64,000 nt of DNA from Gymnodinialimonas phycosphaerae (GTDB taxonomy: Bacteria; Pseudomonadota; Alphaproteobacteria; Rhodobacterales; Rhodobacteraceae). The notes beneath the pieces are model-generated. The model did not search any database. It was given only the letters and a program-made list of their open reading frames with translations, and had not been told where the DNA came from. Location of the stretch: positions 3,748,001 to 3,812,000 of the forward strand of contig NZ_JAIMBW010000001.1 of the NCBI RefSeq assembly GCF_019195455.1, read 5' to 3'. Position 1 is the first letter of the stretch, and each line of letters opens with the position of its first letter. The translations under genes were made by a program, and so were the position numbers. Shown here one piece after another: positions 8,236 through 15,617 of this stretch.

Positions 8236-8727
8236 ATGACCGGCACACGCGCAATCAAGGGCCTCGCGCTGTTGACGGGCATTCTTTACAGCGGCTTGGC
8301 CTGGCTTTGGTATGTGGAGCTGATCCCCGGCGCCGGGGGCCTCCACCCTTTCGACTCGCGCTTTTTCGGCTACACGGCGGCGGAAGGGCAGGCCTTTCTA
8401 AGCGCCCTCTCGGATGAGGCGCGGCAGGTCTACTTGGCTGATGTGCGTCTGCTCGATACGATCTTCCCGATCTGTTTGGCGGCGCTTCTGTCATGGCTGA
8501 TGCTGCGCCGCGCGTCCGGACCCTGGAGGGCGCTGGCGATCCTGCCCGTCGCCTATCTGGCGACGGATCTGTTGGAGAACGCGCGCGTGGCCGCGATCCT
8601 GCTGCACGCGGCGCCGACGGACGAGATGATTGTCGCGGCCAGTCAGGCAACGGTGGCGAAATATGGATTTTTGATAATCAGCGCGATTGCACTGGGGGCC
8701 ATATTTGTGACAACCAAGCGTCCATGA
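8236..8727 (+). CDS. Small integral membrane protein, unknown family
   Basis: 163-aa product with about four hydrophobic segments (roughly 7-27, 80-97, 105-120, 140-158). No family recognised. The chosen ATG ([13 protein letters not shown]) begins directly before the first membrane segment; upstream codons look non-coding. Its stop overlaps the cmk start as ATGA (8724-8727), so translation of cmk is probably coupled to it. It lies where aroA and cmk are normally adjacent, downstream of two decayed genes. Confidence 0.65.
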   Translation: MTGTRAIKGLALLTGILYSGLAWLWYVELIPGAGGLHPFDSRFFGYTAAEGQAFLSALSDEARQVYLADVRLLDTIFPICLAALLSWLMLRRASGPWRALAILPVAYLATDLLENARVAAILLHAAPTDEMIVAASQATVAKYGFLIISAIALGAIFVTTKRP

Positions 8728-9338
8728 GGTTTACAGTCGCCATTGATGGGCCCGCCGCGGCGGGCAAGGGAACGATCGGGCGCGCGGTCGCCGATCACTT
8801 CGGGTTTGCACATCTGGATACGGGGCTTTTGTACCGTGCCGTGGGGGCGCGCATGTTGCGGGGCGAGCGGGCCGAAGATGCCGCCCTTGCCCTGACGCCC
8901 GAGGATCTGGCCGATCCCGACGCCCTGCGCGCGCCCGATGTGGCGCAGGCCGCCTCCAAGGTCGCGGTGATCCCCGAGGTGCGCGATGCCCTGCTGGCGT
9001 TCCAGCGCGCCTTTGCCCACCGCATCGGCGGCGCGGTTCTGGACGGGCGCGACATCGGCACCGTCATCTGCCCCCGTGCCGAGGTGAAGCTGTTCGTGAC
9101 CGCCAGCGCCGAAGTGCGCGCGAAGCGCCGCTTGGACGAGCTGATGGGTCGCGGGCTTGAGGCCGAATACGACACCGTTCTGGCCGATGTCCGCGCCCGC
9201 GATGCCCGCGACACGGAACGCGCCACGGCGCCGATGATCGCCGCCGACGATGCCCTGACGCTCGACACCAGCGAAATGTCTGCGGAGGCTGCGATTGCGG
9301 CCGCGATTGCCGCCGTTCAGTCCAGAAAAAATGCGTGA
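8724..9338 (+). CDS. cmk: Cytidylate kinase
   Basis: Phosphorylates CMP and dCMP. The 204-aa product has the P-loop [17 protein letters not shown] at the N-terminus, the substrate-site motif [10 protein letters not shown] and [14 protein letters not shown]. Length is typical. The ATG is fixed by the P-loop position and overlaps the preceding stop as ATGA. In many proteobacteria rpsA follows directly; here a KAP NTPase gene intervenes. Confidence 0.95.
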   Translation: MRFTVAIDGPAAAGKGTIGRAVADHFGFAHLDTGLLYRAVGARMLRGERAEDAALALTPEDLADPDALRAPDVAQAASKVAVIPEVRDALLAFQRAFAHRIGGAVLDGRDIGTVICPRAEVKLFVTASAEVRAKRRLDELMGRGLEAEYDTVLADVRARDARDTERATAPMIAADDALTLDTSEMSAEAAIAAAIAAVQSRKNA

Positions 9339-9370
9339 GGCGGCGTAATTCGGCGTCCTGCGAGCAGGGG

Positions 9371-9386
9371 TGCTCAAGGTTGAGCA
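9371..9386. repeat. 16-bp near-palindrome, copy 2
   Basis: TGCTCAAGGTTGAGCA, 33 bases after the cmk stop, has 7-bp perfect arms and differs from the copy at 5590-5605 only at one central base. A markedly AT-rich stretch (about 9387-9440) follows, leading to the KAP NTPase gene. No T-run, so it is not an obvious terminator. Confidence 0.55.
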
Positions 9387-9552
9387 TGGTTGCTAAGTAT
9401 TGATTTGATTATATAAATTAGTTTTCTTAACCTTTTGTTGACGACTTTTCAGGGGGTCTAAAGACCTCAAAGGCAGACTGGCGCGGGGCTTGCCTGAGGC
9501 GTCTTGGTCTTCGTAATTTCGTCGGCCATCCAGACGACATGCGGGGCGCGGT

Positions 9553-10956
9553 ATGACTAAGAAAACCTTTGATGACGACCACCTGGGGTTTGAGGCCCTG
9601 GGAGAGACCTTCACCAAGCTGGTGCAGTCGATGGAGGGGCCGAAGGTCATCTCCATCGAGGCTGGGTTCGGACGGGGCAAGACGTTCTTTCGCAAGCGTT
9701 GGGCCGGGCAATTGCGCGAGGCGGGCGAGGTCGTGGTGGAGATTGACGCGCGGCAGTCGGACCACTCGGGCGATCCGGTGGTGACGTTCATCGGGGCGTT
9801 GGTGGGGGCATTGGGGGAGCCTGATGGCGCGCGGGCCAAAAAATTCTGGGACGAAACCAAGAAGTGGGGCGGGGTTGCAGCGCGGTCCGTTGGCGGCATG
9901 GTCATGGGTAAGGCCGTGGACGGCGTGATCGAGGCGGCGGACGGCATTCTAACTGATGATGACACGCCGGACTTGTTGGACGATCTGGTCGAGGGCGCGG
10001 GCGAAGGGTTGTCGAAAGCCGCCAAGAAGATGATCGGCGCGCAATTGGCGGCAGAGAAGGCGCGGCAGGAGTTGCCCGCGCAGCTCAAGGGCCTGCTGGA
10101 GGCTTTGACCGAGGGGAAACCCAATAAGCGCGTGGTGATCCTGATTGACGAATTGGACCGCTGCCACCCCGACTATGCGATTCAGTTATTGGAATCGATG
10201 AAGCTGGTGTTCGATGAGAAGGGCTATGTCTTCGTGCTCATGGTGAACGCCGAGCATCTGGAGCGCATCGCGGCGCATCGGTTTGTGGGGTGGCACGACG
10301 AGAAGGACGACGCGGCGCGGGAGCCGTATTTGGACAAGTTCGTGGACATGCGGCTGACGTTGCCCGCGCCGGAGGAGAAGATTGCCGAGGCGGCACGGGC
10401 CTTTGCGATGGAGTTGCCGAAGCCGGACGTACCGTTCGGCGAGGGGCCGGAGTTTACGATTGAGCGTGCGGCTCAGGTGGCGGCGGATCTCGCGCCACTG
10501 AGCGGGCTGTCGATGCGGCAGATCAAGGGGGTGTTGTTGCGGGTGGAATTGGCGGTGCGGGCGTATCAGGGGTTGCCAGTGGATGTGCCGTTGTTGGTTT
10601 GGTTGGGGTTTGTGAACGCTGTTGATGGACCACGATTTGCAGCCAACGAAGCCCTCCTTCGCGCACGTATCCATCCTGATATTGGCGAAGAAATTGAGAG
10701 GAATGTTCGGCAGGCTGCCGTTGGTGAAGACTGGGAAAACGATGTGGAGAAACATATCCGTCCCGCGATGGAACATTTCGTTGCACGTCATTGCATGGAA
10801 TTGAGCGAACTATCCGAACAAAGATATCGCCTTCCTGCACAACTTCGGCTTGGCGATTTGCTCAACACGACTGCAATAGTGTTTAGCCTCGCCCCTTGGT
10901 ACATCCCCAGGCACCAATCCATGCTCGATCACGTCCATAGCCTCGTCGCTGGCTAG
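9553..10956 (+). CDS. KAP-family P-loop NTPase
   Basis: 467-aa predicted NTPase of the KAP family (named after Kidins220/ARMS and the phage-exclusion protein PifA). Walker A is GFGRGKTF at residues 38-45 and Walker B is VVILIDELD at 194-202, followed by RCHPDYAIQLLESMK as in other KAP proteins. The long insert between the two Walker motifs is typical of the family, although here it is only weakly hydrophobic. The last 110 codons (from about 10620) are clearly less GC-rich than the rest. It sits alone between cmk and rpsA with its own AT-rich upstream region, which suggests an inserted accessory gene. Function unknown; phage defence is only one possibility. Confidence 0.8.
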   Translation: MTKKTFDDDHLGFEALGETFTKLVQSMEGPKVISIEAGFGRGKTFFRKRWAGQLREAGEVVVEIDARQSDHSGDPVVTFIGALVGALGEPDGARAKKFWDETKKWGGVAARSVGGMVMGKAVDGVIEAADGILTDDDTPDLLDDLVEGAGEGLSKAAKKMIGAQLAAEKARQELPAQLKGLLEALTEGKPNKRVVILIDELDRCHPDYAIQLLESMKLVFDEKGYVFVLMVNAEHLERIAAHRFVGWHDEKDDAAREPYLDKFVDMRLTLPAPEEKIAEAARAFAMELPKPDVPFGEGPEFTIERAAQVAADLAPLSGLSMRQIKGVLLRVELAVRAYQGLPVDVPLLVWLGFVNAVDGPRFAANEALLRARIHPDIGEEIERNVRQAAVGEDWENDVEKHIRPAMEHFVARHCMELSELSEQRYRLPAQLRLGDLLNTTAIVFSLAPWYIPRHQSMLDHVHSLVAG

Positions 10957-11319
10957 CTCACCCGGACCGGAACCAAGGCCCTTGGGCCGCCGGTCCATCC
11001 ATTGCCTGTCAGGCGATTTGGCTTTGTCAAATCTGCCGTTAGGGGCCGTCTCGCCCCCCTCGGGGCCCCTCTCGGCATCTTTTGCGCTGCAAAAGAGCCT
11101 GCCGGGCAACGGGCGATTTTGCTAGCGTCTCGCGTTGCCGTCCGGGCGGAGTGTGTTTGGCTGCCATAAAGTGCCTAGCGACTTGGCGTGGATCGCCGCC
11201 CCGCGCGACGACGCTGGACCGGCTACGCGAGAGTCCCGCGCCCCTTGCAAACAAGGAAAACCCCGGCTATACGCGCGCCAGCCCAAGGCGGTGTATAAAC
11301 CGGGGGCGGAGGATCAGGC

Positions 11320-11350
11320 AGGTGGGATGCGTTCCCACCTTCTTTCGTTT
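11320..11350 (+). terminator. Terminator-like hairpin in the rpsA leader
   Basis: AGGTGGGA (11320-11327) pairs perfectly with TCCCACCT (11333-11340) across the loop TGCGT, followed by the T-rich TCTTTCGTTT. It may end transcription coming from the KAP gene side or act as an attenuator upstream of rpsA; sequence cannot separate the two. Confidence 0.5.
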
Positions 11351-11375
11351 TCGGCGGCACCACAGGGGATTTCCC

Positions 11376-11405
11376 GCGCTCAAGTAGCCCGAAGGGCGGT
11401 AGCGC
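11376..11405 (+). repeat. Tandem leader hairpin, unit 1
   Basis: Outer stem GCGCT/AGCGC (11376-11380 with 11401-11405), internal loop CAAGTA opposite GGT, inner stem GCCC/GGGC (11387-11390 with 11394-11397) capped by GAA. The same architecture recurs at 11422-11451 with compensatory changes in both stems. Confidence 0.75.
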
Positions 11406-11421
11406 AATAAGACGACCAACC

Positions 11422-11451
11422 GCCCTCAAGTAGCGCGAAGCGCGGTAGGGC
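11422..11451 (+). repeat. Tandem leader hairpin, unit 2
   Basis: Outer stem GCCCT/AGGGC (11422-11426 with 11447-11451), internal loop CAAGTA opposite GGT, inner stem GCGC/GCGC (11433-11436 with 11440-11443) capped by GAA. Loops are identical to unit 1, while one pair in each stem is flipped (G-C to C-G outside, C-G to G-C inside). It ends 66 bases before the rpsA start. Confidence 0.75.
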
Positions 11452-11517
11452 AAATAAACCAAGACCGGCGGAGACAACCGCGCGGCCAGCATCAAATTGA
11501 TAGGAAACAGACGCCAC

Positions 11518-13194
11518 ATGGCAACAGCATCAATGGAGGAATTCGAAGCCCTCCTTAACGAAAGCTTCGAAATCGACACGCCGGACGAAGGCTCGGTGGT
11601 CATGGGCAAGGTTATCGCAATCGAAGCGGGCCAAGCCATCATCGACGTCGGCTACAAGATGGAAGGCCGTGTCGAGCTTAAAGAATTTGCGAATCCCGGC
11701 GAAGCACCCAACATCAATGTGGGTGACCAGGTCGAAGTGTTCTTGCGCAACGTCGAGAACGCCCGGGGCGAGGCCGTGCTGTCGCACGAAATGGCCCGCC
11801 GCGAAGCCGCCTGGGACCGTCTGGAGAAGGCCTATGCCGCAGAAGACCGTGTCGAAGGCGCGATCTTTGGCCGCGTGAAGGGTGGTTTCACCGTGGATCT
11901 GGGTGGCGCGGTTGCGTTCTTGCCGGGTTCGCAGGTCGATGTCCGTCCCGTCCGCGATGCGGGTCCGCTGATGGGCCTCAAGCAGCCGTTCCAGATCCTG
12001 AAGATGGACCGTCGCCGGGGCAACATCGTTGTCTCGCGCCGTGCGATCCTTGAAGAGTCCCGTGCCGAGCAGCGCGCCGAGGTGATCGGCAAGCTGAACG
12101 AGGGCGACGTCGTGGACGGCGTGGTCAAGAACATCACTGAGTACGGCGCCTTCGTCGACCTGGGCGGTGTGGACGGCCTGCTGCACGTGACCGACATGGC
12201 ATGGCGCCGCGTCAACGACCCCAAGGAGATCCTGACCATTGGCGAGACCGTCAAGGTGCAGGTGATCAAGGTCAACAAAGAGACGCACCGCATCAGCCTT
12301 GGCATGAAGCAGTTGCAGGACGACCCGTGGGATGCCGTCGCGGCCAAGTACGCGCTGGATACCGTCCACACGGGCCGCGTGACGAACATCACCGATTACG
12401 GTGCGTTTGTTGAGCTGGAAGCCGGTGTTGAGGGCCTCGTGCACGTGTCCGAGATGTCCTGGACCAAGAAGAACGTACATCCGGGCAAGATCGTTTCCAC
12501 TTCGCAGGAAGTTGAAGTGATGGTGCTGGAGATCGACACCGTGAAGCGTCGCGTCTCGCTTGGCCTCAAGCAAACCCAGCGCAACCCCTGGGAAGTGTTC
12601 GCCGAGAGCCATCCCGAGGGCACGCAGGTTGAAGGTGAAGTCAAGAACATCACCGAGTTTGGTCTGTTCGTGGGTCTTGAAGGCGAGATCGACGGCATGG
12701 TCCACCTGTCCGACCTGACGTGGGAAGGCCGTGGCGAAGACATGATCGGTGAGTTCCGCAAGGGCGACATCGTGAAGGCCGTCGTCACCGAGGTCGACAC
12801 CGACAAGGAGCGCATTTCGCTGTCCATCAAGGCAGTTGACGGCGATCCCTTCGGCGAGACCATCGAAGGCGTCAAGCGCGGCTCGATCATCACCGTCGAA
12901 GTGACGGCGATCGAAGAGGGCGGCATCGAGGTGGATTACGAAGGCATGAAGTCCTTCATCCGTCGTTCCGACCTGTCGCGTGACCGGTCCGAGCAGCGCC
13001 CCGAGCGTTTCCAGGTTGGCGACAAGCTGGACGTCCGCGTCACCAACATCGACGCCAAGTCCCGCCGTCTGGGTCTGTCGATCAAGGCGCGTGAGATCGC
13101 GGAAGAGAAAGAGGCCGTGGAACAGTTCGGCTCCTCTGACTCCGGTGCATCGCTGGGCGATATCCTTGGCGCGGCGCTGAAGCAGGACGACTGA
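11518..13194 (+). CDS. rpsA: 30S ribosomal protein S1
   Basis: S1 binds mRNA leaders on the 30S subunit. The 558-aa product contains six S1 repeats with recurrent signatures such as ITEYGAFVDLGGVDGLLHVTD, which fits the family length of about 557. The ATG of MATASMEEFE was chosen because it aligns with other alphaproteobacterial S1 proteins; the short upstream in-frame extension lies in the leader. The Shine-Dalgarno sequence is weak (AGGAAA about 10 bases upstream), as is common for S1. A strong terminator follows. ihfB, often found downstream of rpsA in proteobacteria, is absent here. Confidence 0.97.
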   Translation: MATASMEEFEALLNESFEIDTPDEGSVVMGKVIAIEAGQAIIDVGYKMEGRVELKEFANPGEAPNINVGDQVEVFLRNVENARGEAVLSHEMARREAAWDRLEKAYAAEDRVEGAIFGRVKGGFTVDLGGAVAFLPGSQVDVRPVRDAGPLMGLKQPFQILKMDRRRGNIVVSRRAILEESRAEQRAEVIGKLNEGDVVDGVVKNITEYGAFVDLGGVDGLLHVTDMAWRRVNDPKEILTIGETVKVQVIKVNKETHRISLGMKQLQDDPWDAVAAKYALDTVHTGRVTNITDYGAFVELEAGVEGLVHVSEMSWTKKNVHPGKIVSTSQEVEVMVLEIDTVKRRVSLGLKQTQRNPWEVFAESHPEGTQVEGEVKNITEFGLFVGLEGEIDGMVHLSDLTWEGRGEDMIGEFRKGDIVKAVVTEVDTDKERISLSIKAVDGDPFGETIEGVKRGSIITVEVTAIEEGGIEVDYEGMKSFIRRSDLSRDRSEQRPERFQVGDKLDVRVTNIDAKSRRLGLSIKAREIAEEKEAVEQFGSSDSGASLGDILGAALKQDD

Positions 13195-13215
13195 GCTTAG
13201 GCCACAGAATTGAAG

Positions 13216-13250
13216 AAGGCCCCACTGGAAACGGTGGGGCCTTTTTTGTT
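13216..13250 (+). terminator. Rho-independent terminator after rpsA
   Basis: AAGGCCCCAC (13216-13225) pairs with GTGGGGCCTT (13234-13243) across the loop TGGAAACG, and the stem runs into TTTTTTGTT. A close relative of this hairpin ends the atp operon at 46813. Confidence 0.93.
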
Positions 13251-13269
13251 GCTTGGGTGTCAAAGATTT

Positions 13270-13313
13270 ATTGCGTAAGAAAAATATAACATGTAAGAAA
13301 AATATGACGCAAT
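13270..13313. promoter_or_regulatory. Nested direct/inverted repeat operator before the HTH operon
   Basis: Outer inverted arms ATTGCGT (13270-13276) and ACGCAAT (13307-13313) enclose two direct repeats GTAAGAAAAATAT (13275-13287 and 13293-13305, 18 bases apart). The block ends 13 bases before the HTH start and overlaps the AT-rich promoter zone. Autoregulation by the HTH protein is the natural inference. Confidence 0.55.
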
Positions 13314-13326
13314 AGGATGCGCAGGT

Positions 13327-13662
13327 ATGATCCGTTCTGACACACTCCTTCCTCAGCTACAGGCCTTGGCCAATCCGGTGCGTTTGTGGATCGTGGCCCG
13401 CCTTCATCAGCACGGCCCGCACTACGTGAGCGAGCTTGCCCGCGCGGCGGGTATCAGCCGCCCTTTGCTGAAAATGCACTTGCGCAAGCTGGAGGACGCG
13501 CAACTTGTGACCAGCAAGACGGGCACGGCGGACAACGGCAAGTCTGCCAACTTTTTCCAGATCGTGTCCTTCGATCTCCCCCTGACACCTGCGGCGATTG
13601 CCGACACACAAGCAGGGTCCGAGTCCCCTGCCACCCGAAAAGATGGAGACTTTGATGCTTGA
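13327..13662 (+). CDS. ArsR-like winged-helix regulator
   Basis: 111-aa protein. Residues 5-75 form a winged helix-turn-helix: LANPVRLWIVARLHQHG, then YVSELARAAGISRPLLKMHL, then LEDAQLVTSKTG. No metal-binding Cys pair is seen, so it is not a classical metal sensor. It is the first gene of a tight four-gene operon; the next gene starts inside its last codons. The nested repeat just upstream is a likely operator. The ligand is unknown. Confidence 0.8.
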   Translation: MIRSDTLLPQLQALANPVRLWIVARLHQHGPHYVSELARAAGISRPLLKMHLRKLEDAQLVTSKTGTADNGKSANFFQIVSFDLPLTPAAIADTQAGSESPATRKDGDFDA

Positions 13663-13876
13663 GCGCAGCACGATGCCATTCACCATGACGATTATCATCC
13701 TCCTGGTGATCCTGGTGATCTTTGCCATGAAATACGGCGCGCAGTTGTTGCGCGACCGGGCCGAAGCGGCGCGGAGTACGGACATCGACGTCCGACTGAC
13801 CGCCCTGACCGAACAGAACCGGGACTTGGAAAAGCGCGTGTCCCATATTGAAGCTATGCTGCGCGAGGTGGAATGA
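13655..13876 (+). CDS. PspB-like small membrane protein
   Basis: 73-aa protein with a single N-terminal membrane helix (about 9-25) and a charged, probably coiled-coil tail ending ENRDLEKRVSHIEAMLREV-like (EQNRDLEKRVSHIEAML). This is the layout of phage-shock protein B, whose tail reads ERIQALEAIL at the same place. It overlaps the HTH gene by 8 bases and the next gene by 4. No pspA or pspF is nearby. The PspB assignment rests on length and layout plus weak similarity. Confidence 0.55.
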   Translation: MLERSTMPFTMTIIILLVILVIFAMKYGAQLLRDRAEAARSTDIDVRLTALTEQNRDLEKRVSHIEAMLREVE

Positions 13877-14172
13877 CCGGCGCGCAAGAGCTGCGCTATG
13901 CTGCCTTCGCAGAGGCGGTCACGCTGGCGTCGCTGATCTGCATCGCCATGCCGCTCAAACGACTGGCTGATATCCCCGCCGCGACCTCGATCATGGGGCC
14001 GATCCACGGGATCGTCTTCCTGTTTTTCATCTGGATCGTGATCCGATCCTGGGCGGAAGGGCTGGTCAACGGCTGGGGGGCGGGTCGGCTGGTTCTGGGG
14101 GCGATGATCCCGTTCGCGGGGTTCGTCAACGAAAGATGGCTGGCCCGAGGGTTCGCAGGTGAGGACACATGA
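13873..14172 (+). CDS. DUF3817 family membrane protein
   Basis: 99-aa protein with three hydrophobic segments; the motif GPIHGIVFLFFIW in the middle is characteristic of the DUF3817 family. ATGA overlap on both sides (13873 and 14169) places it firmly in the operon with the HTH regulator. Biochemical role unknown. Confidence 0.7.
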   Translation: MTGAQELRYAAFAEAVTLASLICIAMPLKRLADIPAATSIMGPIHGIVFLFFIWIVIRSWAEGLVNGWGAGRLVLGAMIPFAGFVNERWLARGFAGEDT

Positions 14173-14570
14173 CGCTTTATGACATCGCAAAAACCGTTCA
14201 CATCGTCTCGGTGATTGTCTGGATTGCAGGCATGACCGTGGCCGCCATGAGCCTGCGCACCCCGTCGCCCGCGGCGCTTCCCGCGATCACCGCCTTTGAT
14301 CGCCGGGTCACAACGCCCGCGATGTTGCTGGTCTGGGTGTTCGGCTTGACCATCGCGATCCAGGGGGGCTGGTTCGGCCAACCCTGGTTGTCGGCGAAGA
14401 TCTTTCTGGTGTTGATCCTGTCGGGTCTTCACGGGATGATCACAGGACGCTTGCGCCGCAAGGCGTGGGAAAACGGGTCGCACCCGGACAAGGCGACACG
14501 GTACGTATTTCCTGCGGGTTTGTGCCTTGTGGCGTTGGTCGTGCTTTTGGTCGTCACCAAGGCGATCTGA
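14169..14570 (+). CDS. CopD/HemJ-like small membrane protein
   Basis: 133-aa protein with about four hydrophobic segments. The N-terminus IAKTVHIVSVIVWIAGM resembles CopD-family and HemJ proteins, where the His in helix 1 may bind heme or copper; a second His lies in LSGLHGMITG. It is the last gene of the HTH operon and ends 14 bases before the convergent ADP-ribosylglycohydrolase gene. Substrate unknown. Confidence 0.6.
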   Translation: MTLYDIAKTVHIVSVIVWIAGMTVAAMSLRTPSPAALPAITAFDRRVTTPAMLLVWVFGLTIAIQGGWFGQPWLSAKIFLVLILSGLHGMITGRLRRKAWENGSHPDKATRYVFPAGLCLVALVVLLVVTKAI

Positions 14571-14583
14571 AAGGCTAGTTGGG

Positions 14584-15495
14584 TCAGCCGCTGAGATCCG
14601 CCGTCAGATACCCCACCCATTTTTGCGGGATGCCCGTTTCGGTCCCTTCCCCATGCAACGCACCCATGACGGCGCCCAGAAGGATCGCGCGGCCGCAGGT
14701 GTCGCCGCCGGCGTAGATGTTGCGGCGCACGGCCTCGGCGAAGCTTTGGGACAACAGGATGTTGTGCACGACCACGGGGAGGCCTGACGTCAGATAGCAG
14801 GCCATGCCAAAGTGTTCGGCCACGGGGTTGGAGGAGGTGCCTGTCATTCCCGCCGCCTCATCGATCAGGGCGGCGGCCTCGGACCCGGCTTGCGCACGGC
14901 CTGCGGCAACGACCTCTTCGGCGGACGCGCCGCGCCCTGCGGCGCGCATCATGGCGGCGGCGATGCGGCCATATTCACGCGATGTCTCGTTCTCGTTGGT
15001 GACGGCGACGGCGCTGTCGACGGCGGCGAAAAACGCCTTATCCGGGGCGTCCAGCATCGCGGCGACCAGCGGCGGCAGTTTGGCGATGGCGGGCAGTTGC
15101 ACATCGTCTGATCCCTTGGCGGTCGTCAGATCCTCCACCCCGATGGCGTTGTTGAGGCTTTCACGGGTGGCGCGGTCAATGTAGCCCACATAGGCCCCGC
15201 CATAGCCGAAATGGTTGTGGAAGGCGCGGGCGTAAGCCGCGTGGTCATAGGCCCCGTCCACAAGCGAGCGGTGCATCACAAGGACCTGCTCTCCGTATTG
15301 CGACTGGTCGCCGGAGCGGCGCGTGGGATGGGCGTAGTAGCCTTTGACGTTGTCGTAATGGGCGAGCGAGGGCTGGCGGAACTCGGGCTCGTGCGGGGCG
15401 ACGCGGGCGATCTGTTGCTGGTCGTAGATCCAGTGCAGGCCCATGGCGGCGGCATCGGCGACAAGGGCGCCAAGGGTCAGGGGATTAAGCGACAT
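14584..15495 (-). CDS. ADP-ribosylglycohydrolase family protein
   Basis: 303-aa protein of the DraG-like family, which removes ADP-ribose from proteins or related substrates using two Mg ions. Near the N-terminus it has LGALVADAAAMGLHWIYD and near the C-terminus GGDTCGRAILLGAVMGAL, where the family motif is usually GGDTDT; the second metal-binding Asp is replaced by Cys. That change may alter metal binding. No DraT-type transferase is seen in the window. Divergent from the metallo-hydrolase gene. Confidence 0.85.
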   Translation of the reverse strand: MSLNPLTLGALVADAAAMGLHWIYDQQQIARVAPHEPEFRQPSLAHYDNVKGYYAHPTRRSGDQSQYGEQVLVMHRSLVDGAYDHAAYARAFHNHFGYGGAYVGYIDRATRESLNNAIGVEDLTTAKGSDDVQLPAIAKLPPLVAAMLDAPDKAFFAAVDSAVAVTNENETSREYGRIAAAMMRAAGRGASAEEVVAAGRAQAGSEAAALIDEAAGMTGTSSNPVAEHFGMACYLTSGLPVVVHNILLSQSFAEAVRRNIYAGGDTCGRAILLGAVMGALHGEGTETGIPQKWVGYLTADLSG

Positions 15496-15617
15496 GGGGG
15501 TGAGTCCTTGGAATCGAAGCGGTTGCCAACACCATAAGCGGCGTGGTCCGCGAAGGCGAACACTTGCCCGCGCGGCATTCCGGTGTAGCCTGACCCCTCA
15601 ACCAAGGGAGCGCGCGC

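Larger units (their letters stand above)
10957..11517 (+). other. Long hairpin-rich leader between the KAP gene and rpsA
   Basis: 561 bases with no convincing gene. Hairpins visible from left to right include GGACCGG/CCGGTCC just after the KAP stop, GATTTG/CAAATC near 11017, CTTTTGC/GCAAAAG near 11090, CCTTG-CAAA-CAAGG (11243-11256), and CCCCGG/CCGGGG (11261-11266 with 11300-11305) enclosing TATAC/GTATA. Then come a terminator-like hairpin and the tandem covarying pair, both listed separately. The rpsA promoter was not located with confidence. Confidence 0.55.

Noticed and set aside
11082..11387. 101-aa frame in the rpsA leader
   Set aside because: Arg/Cys-rich low-quality translation across several strong hairpins; RNA structure explains the region better.
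11530..13263. 577-aa minus-strand frame opposite rpsA
   Set aside because: It is an antisense shadow created by GC-rich codon bias; it lacks any family pattern and S1 is unambiguous.
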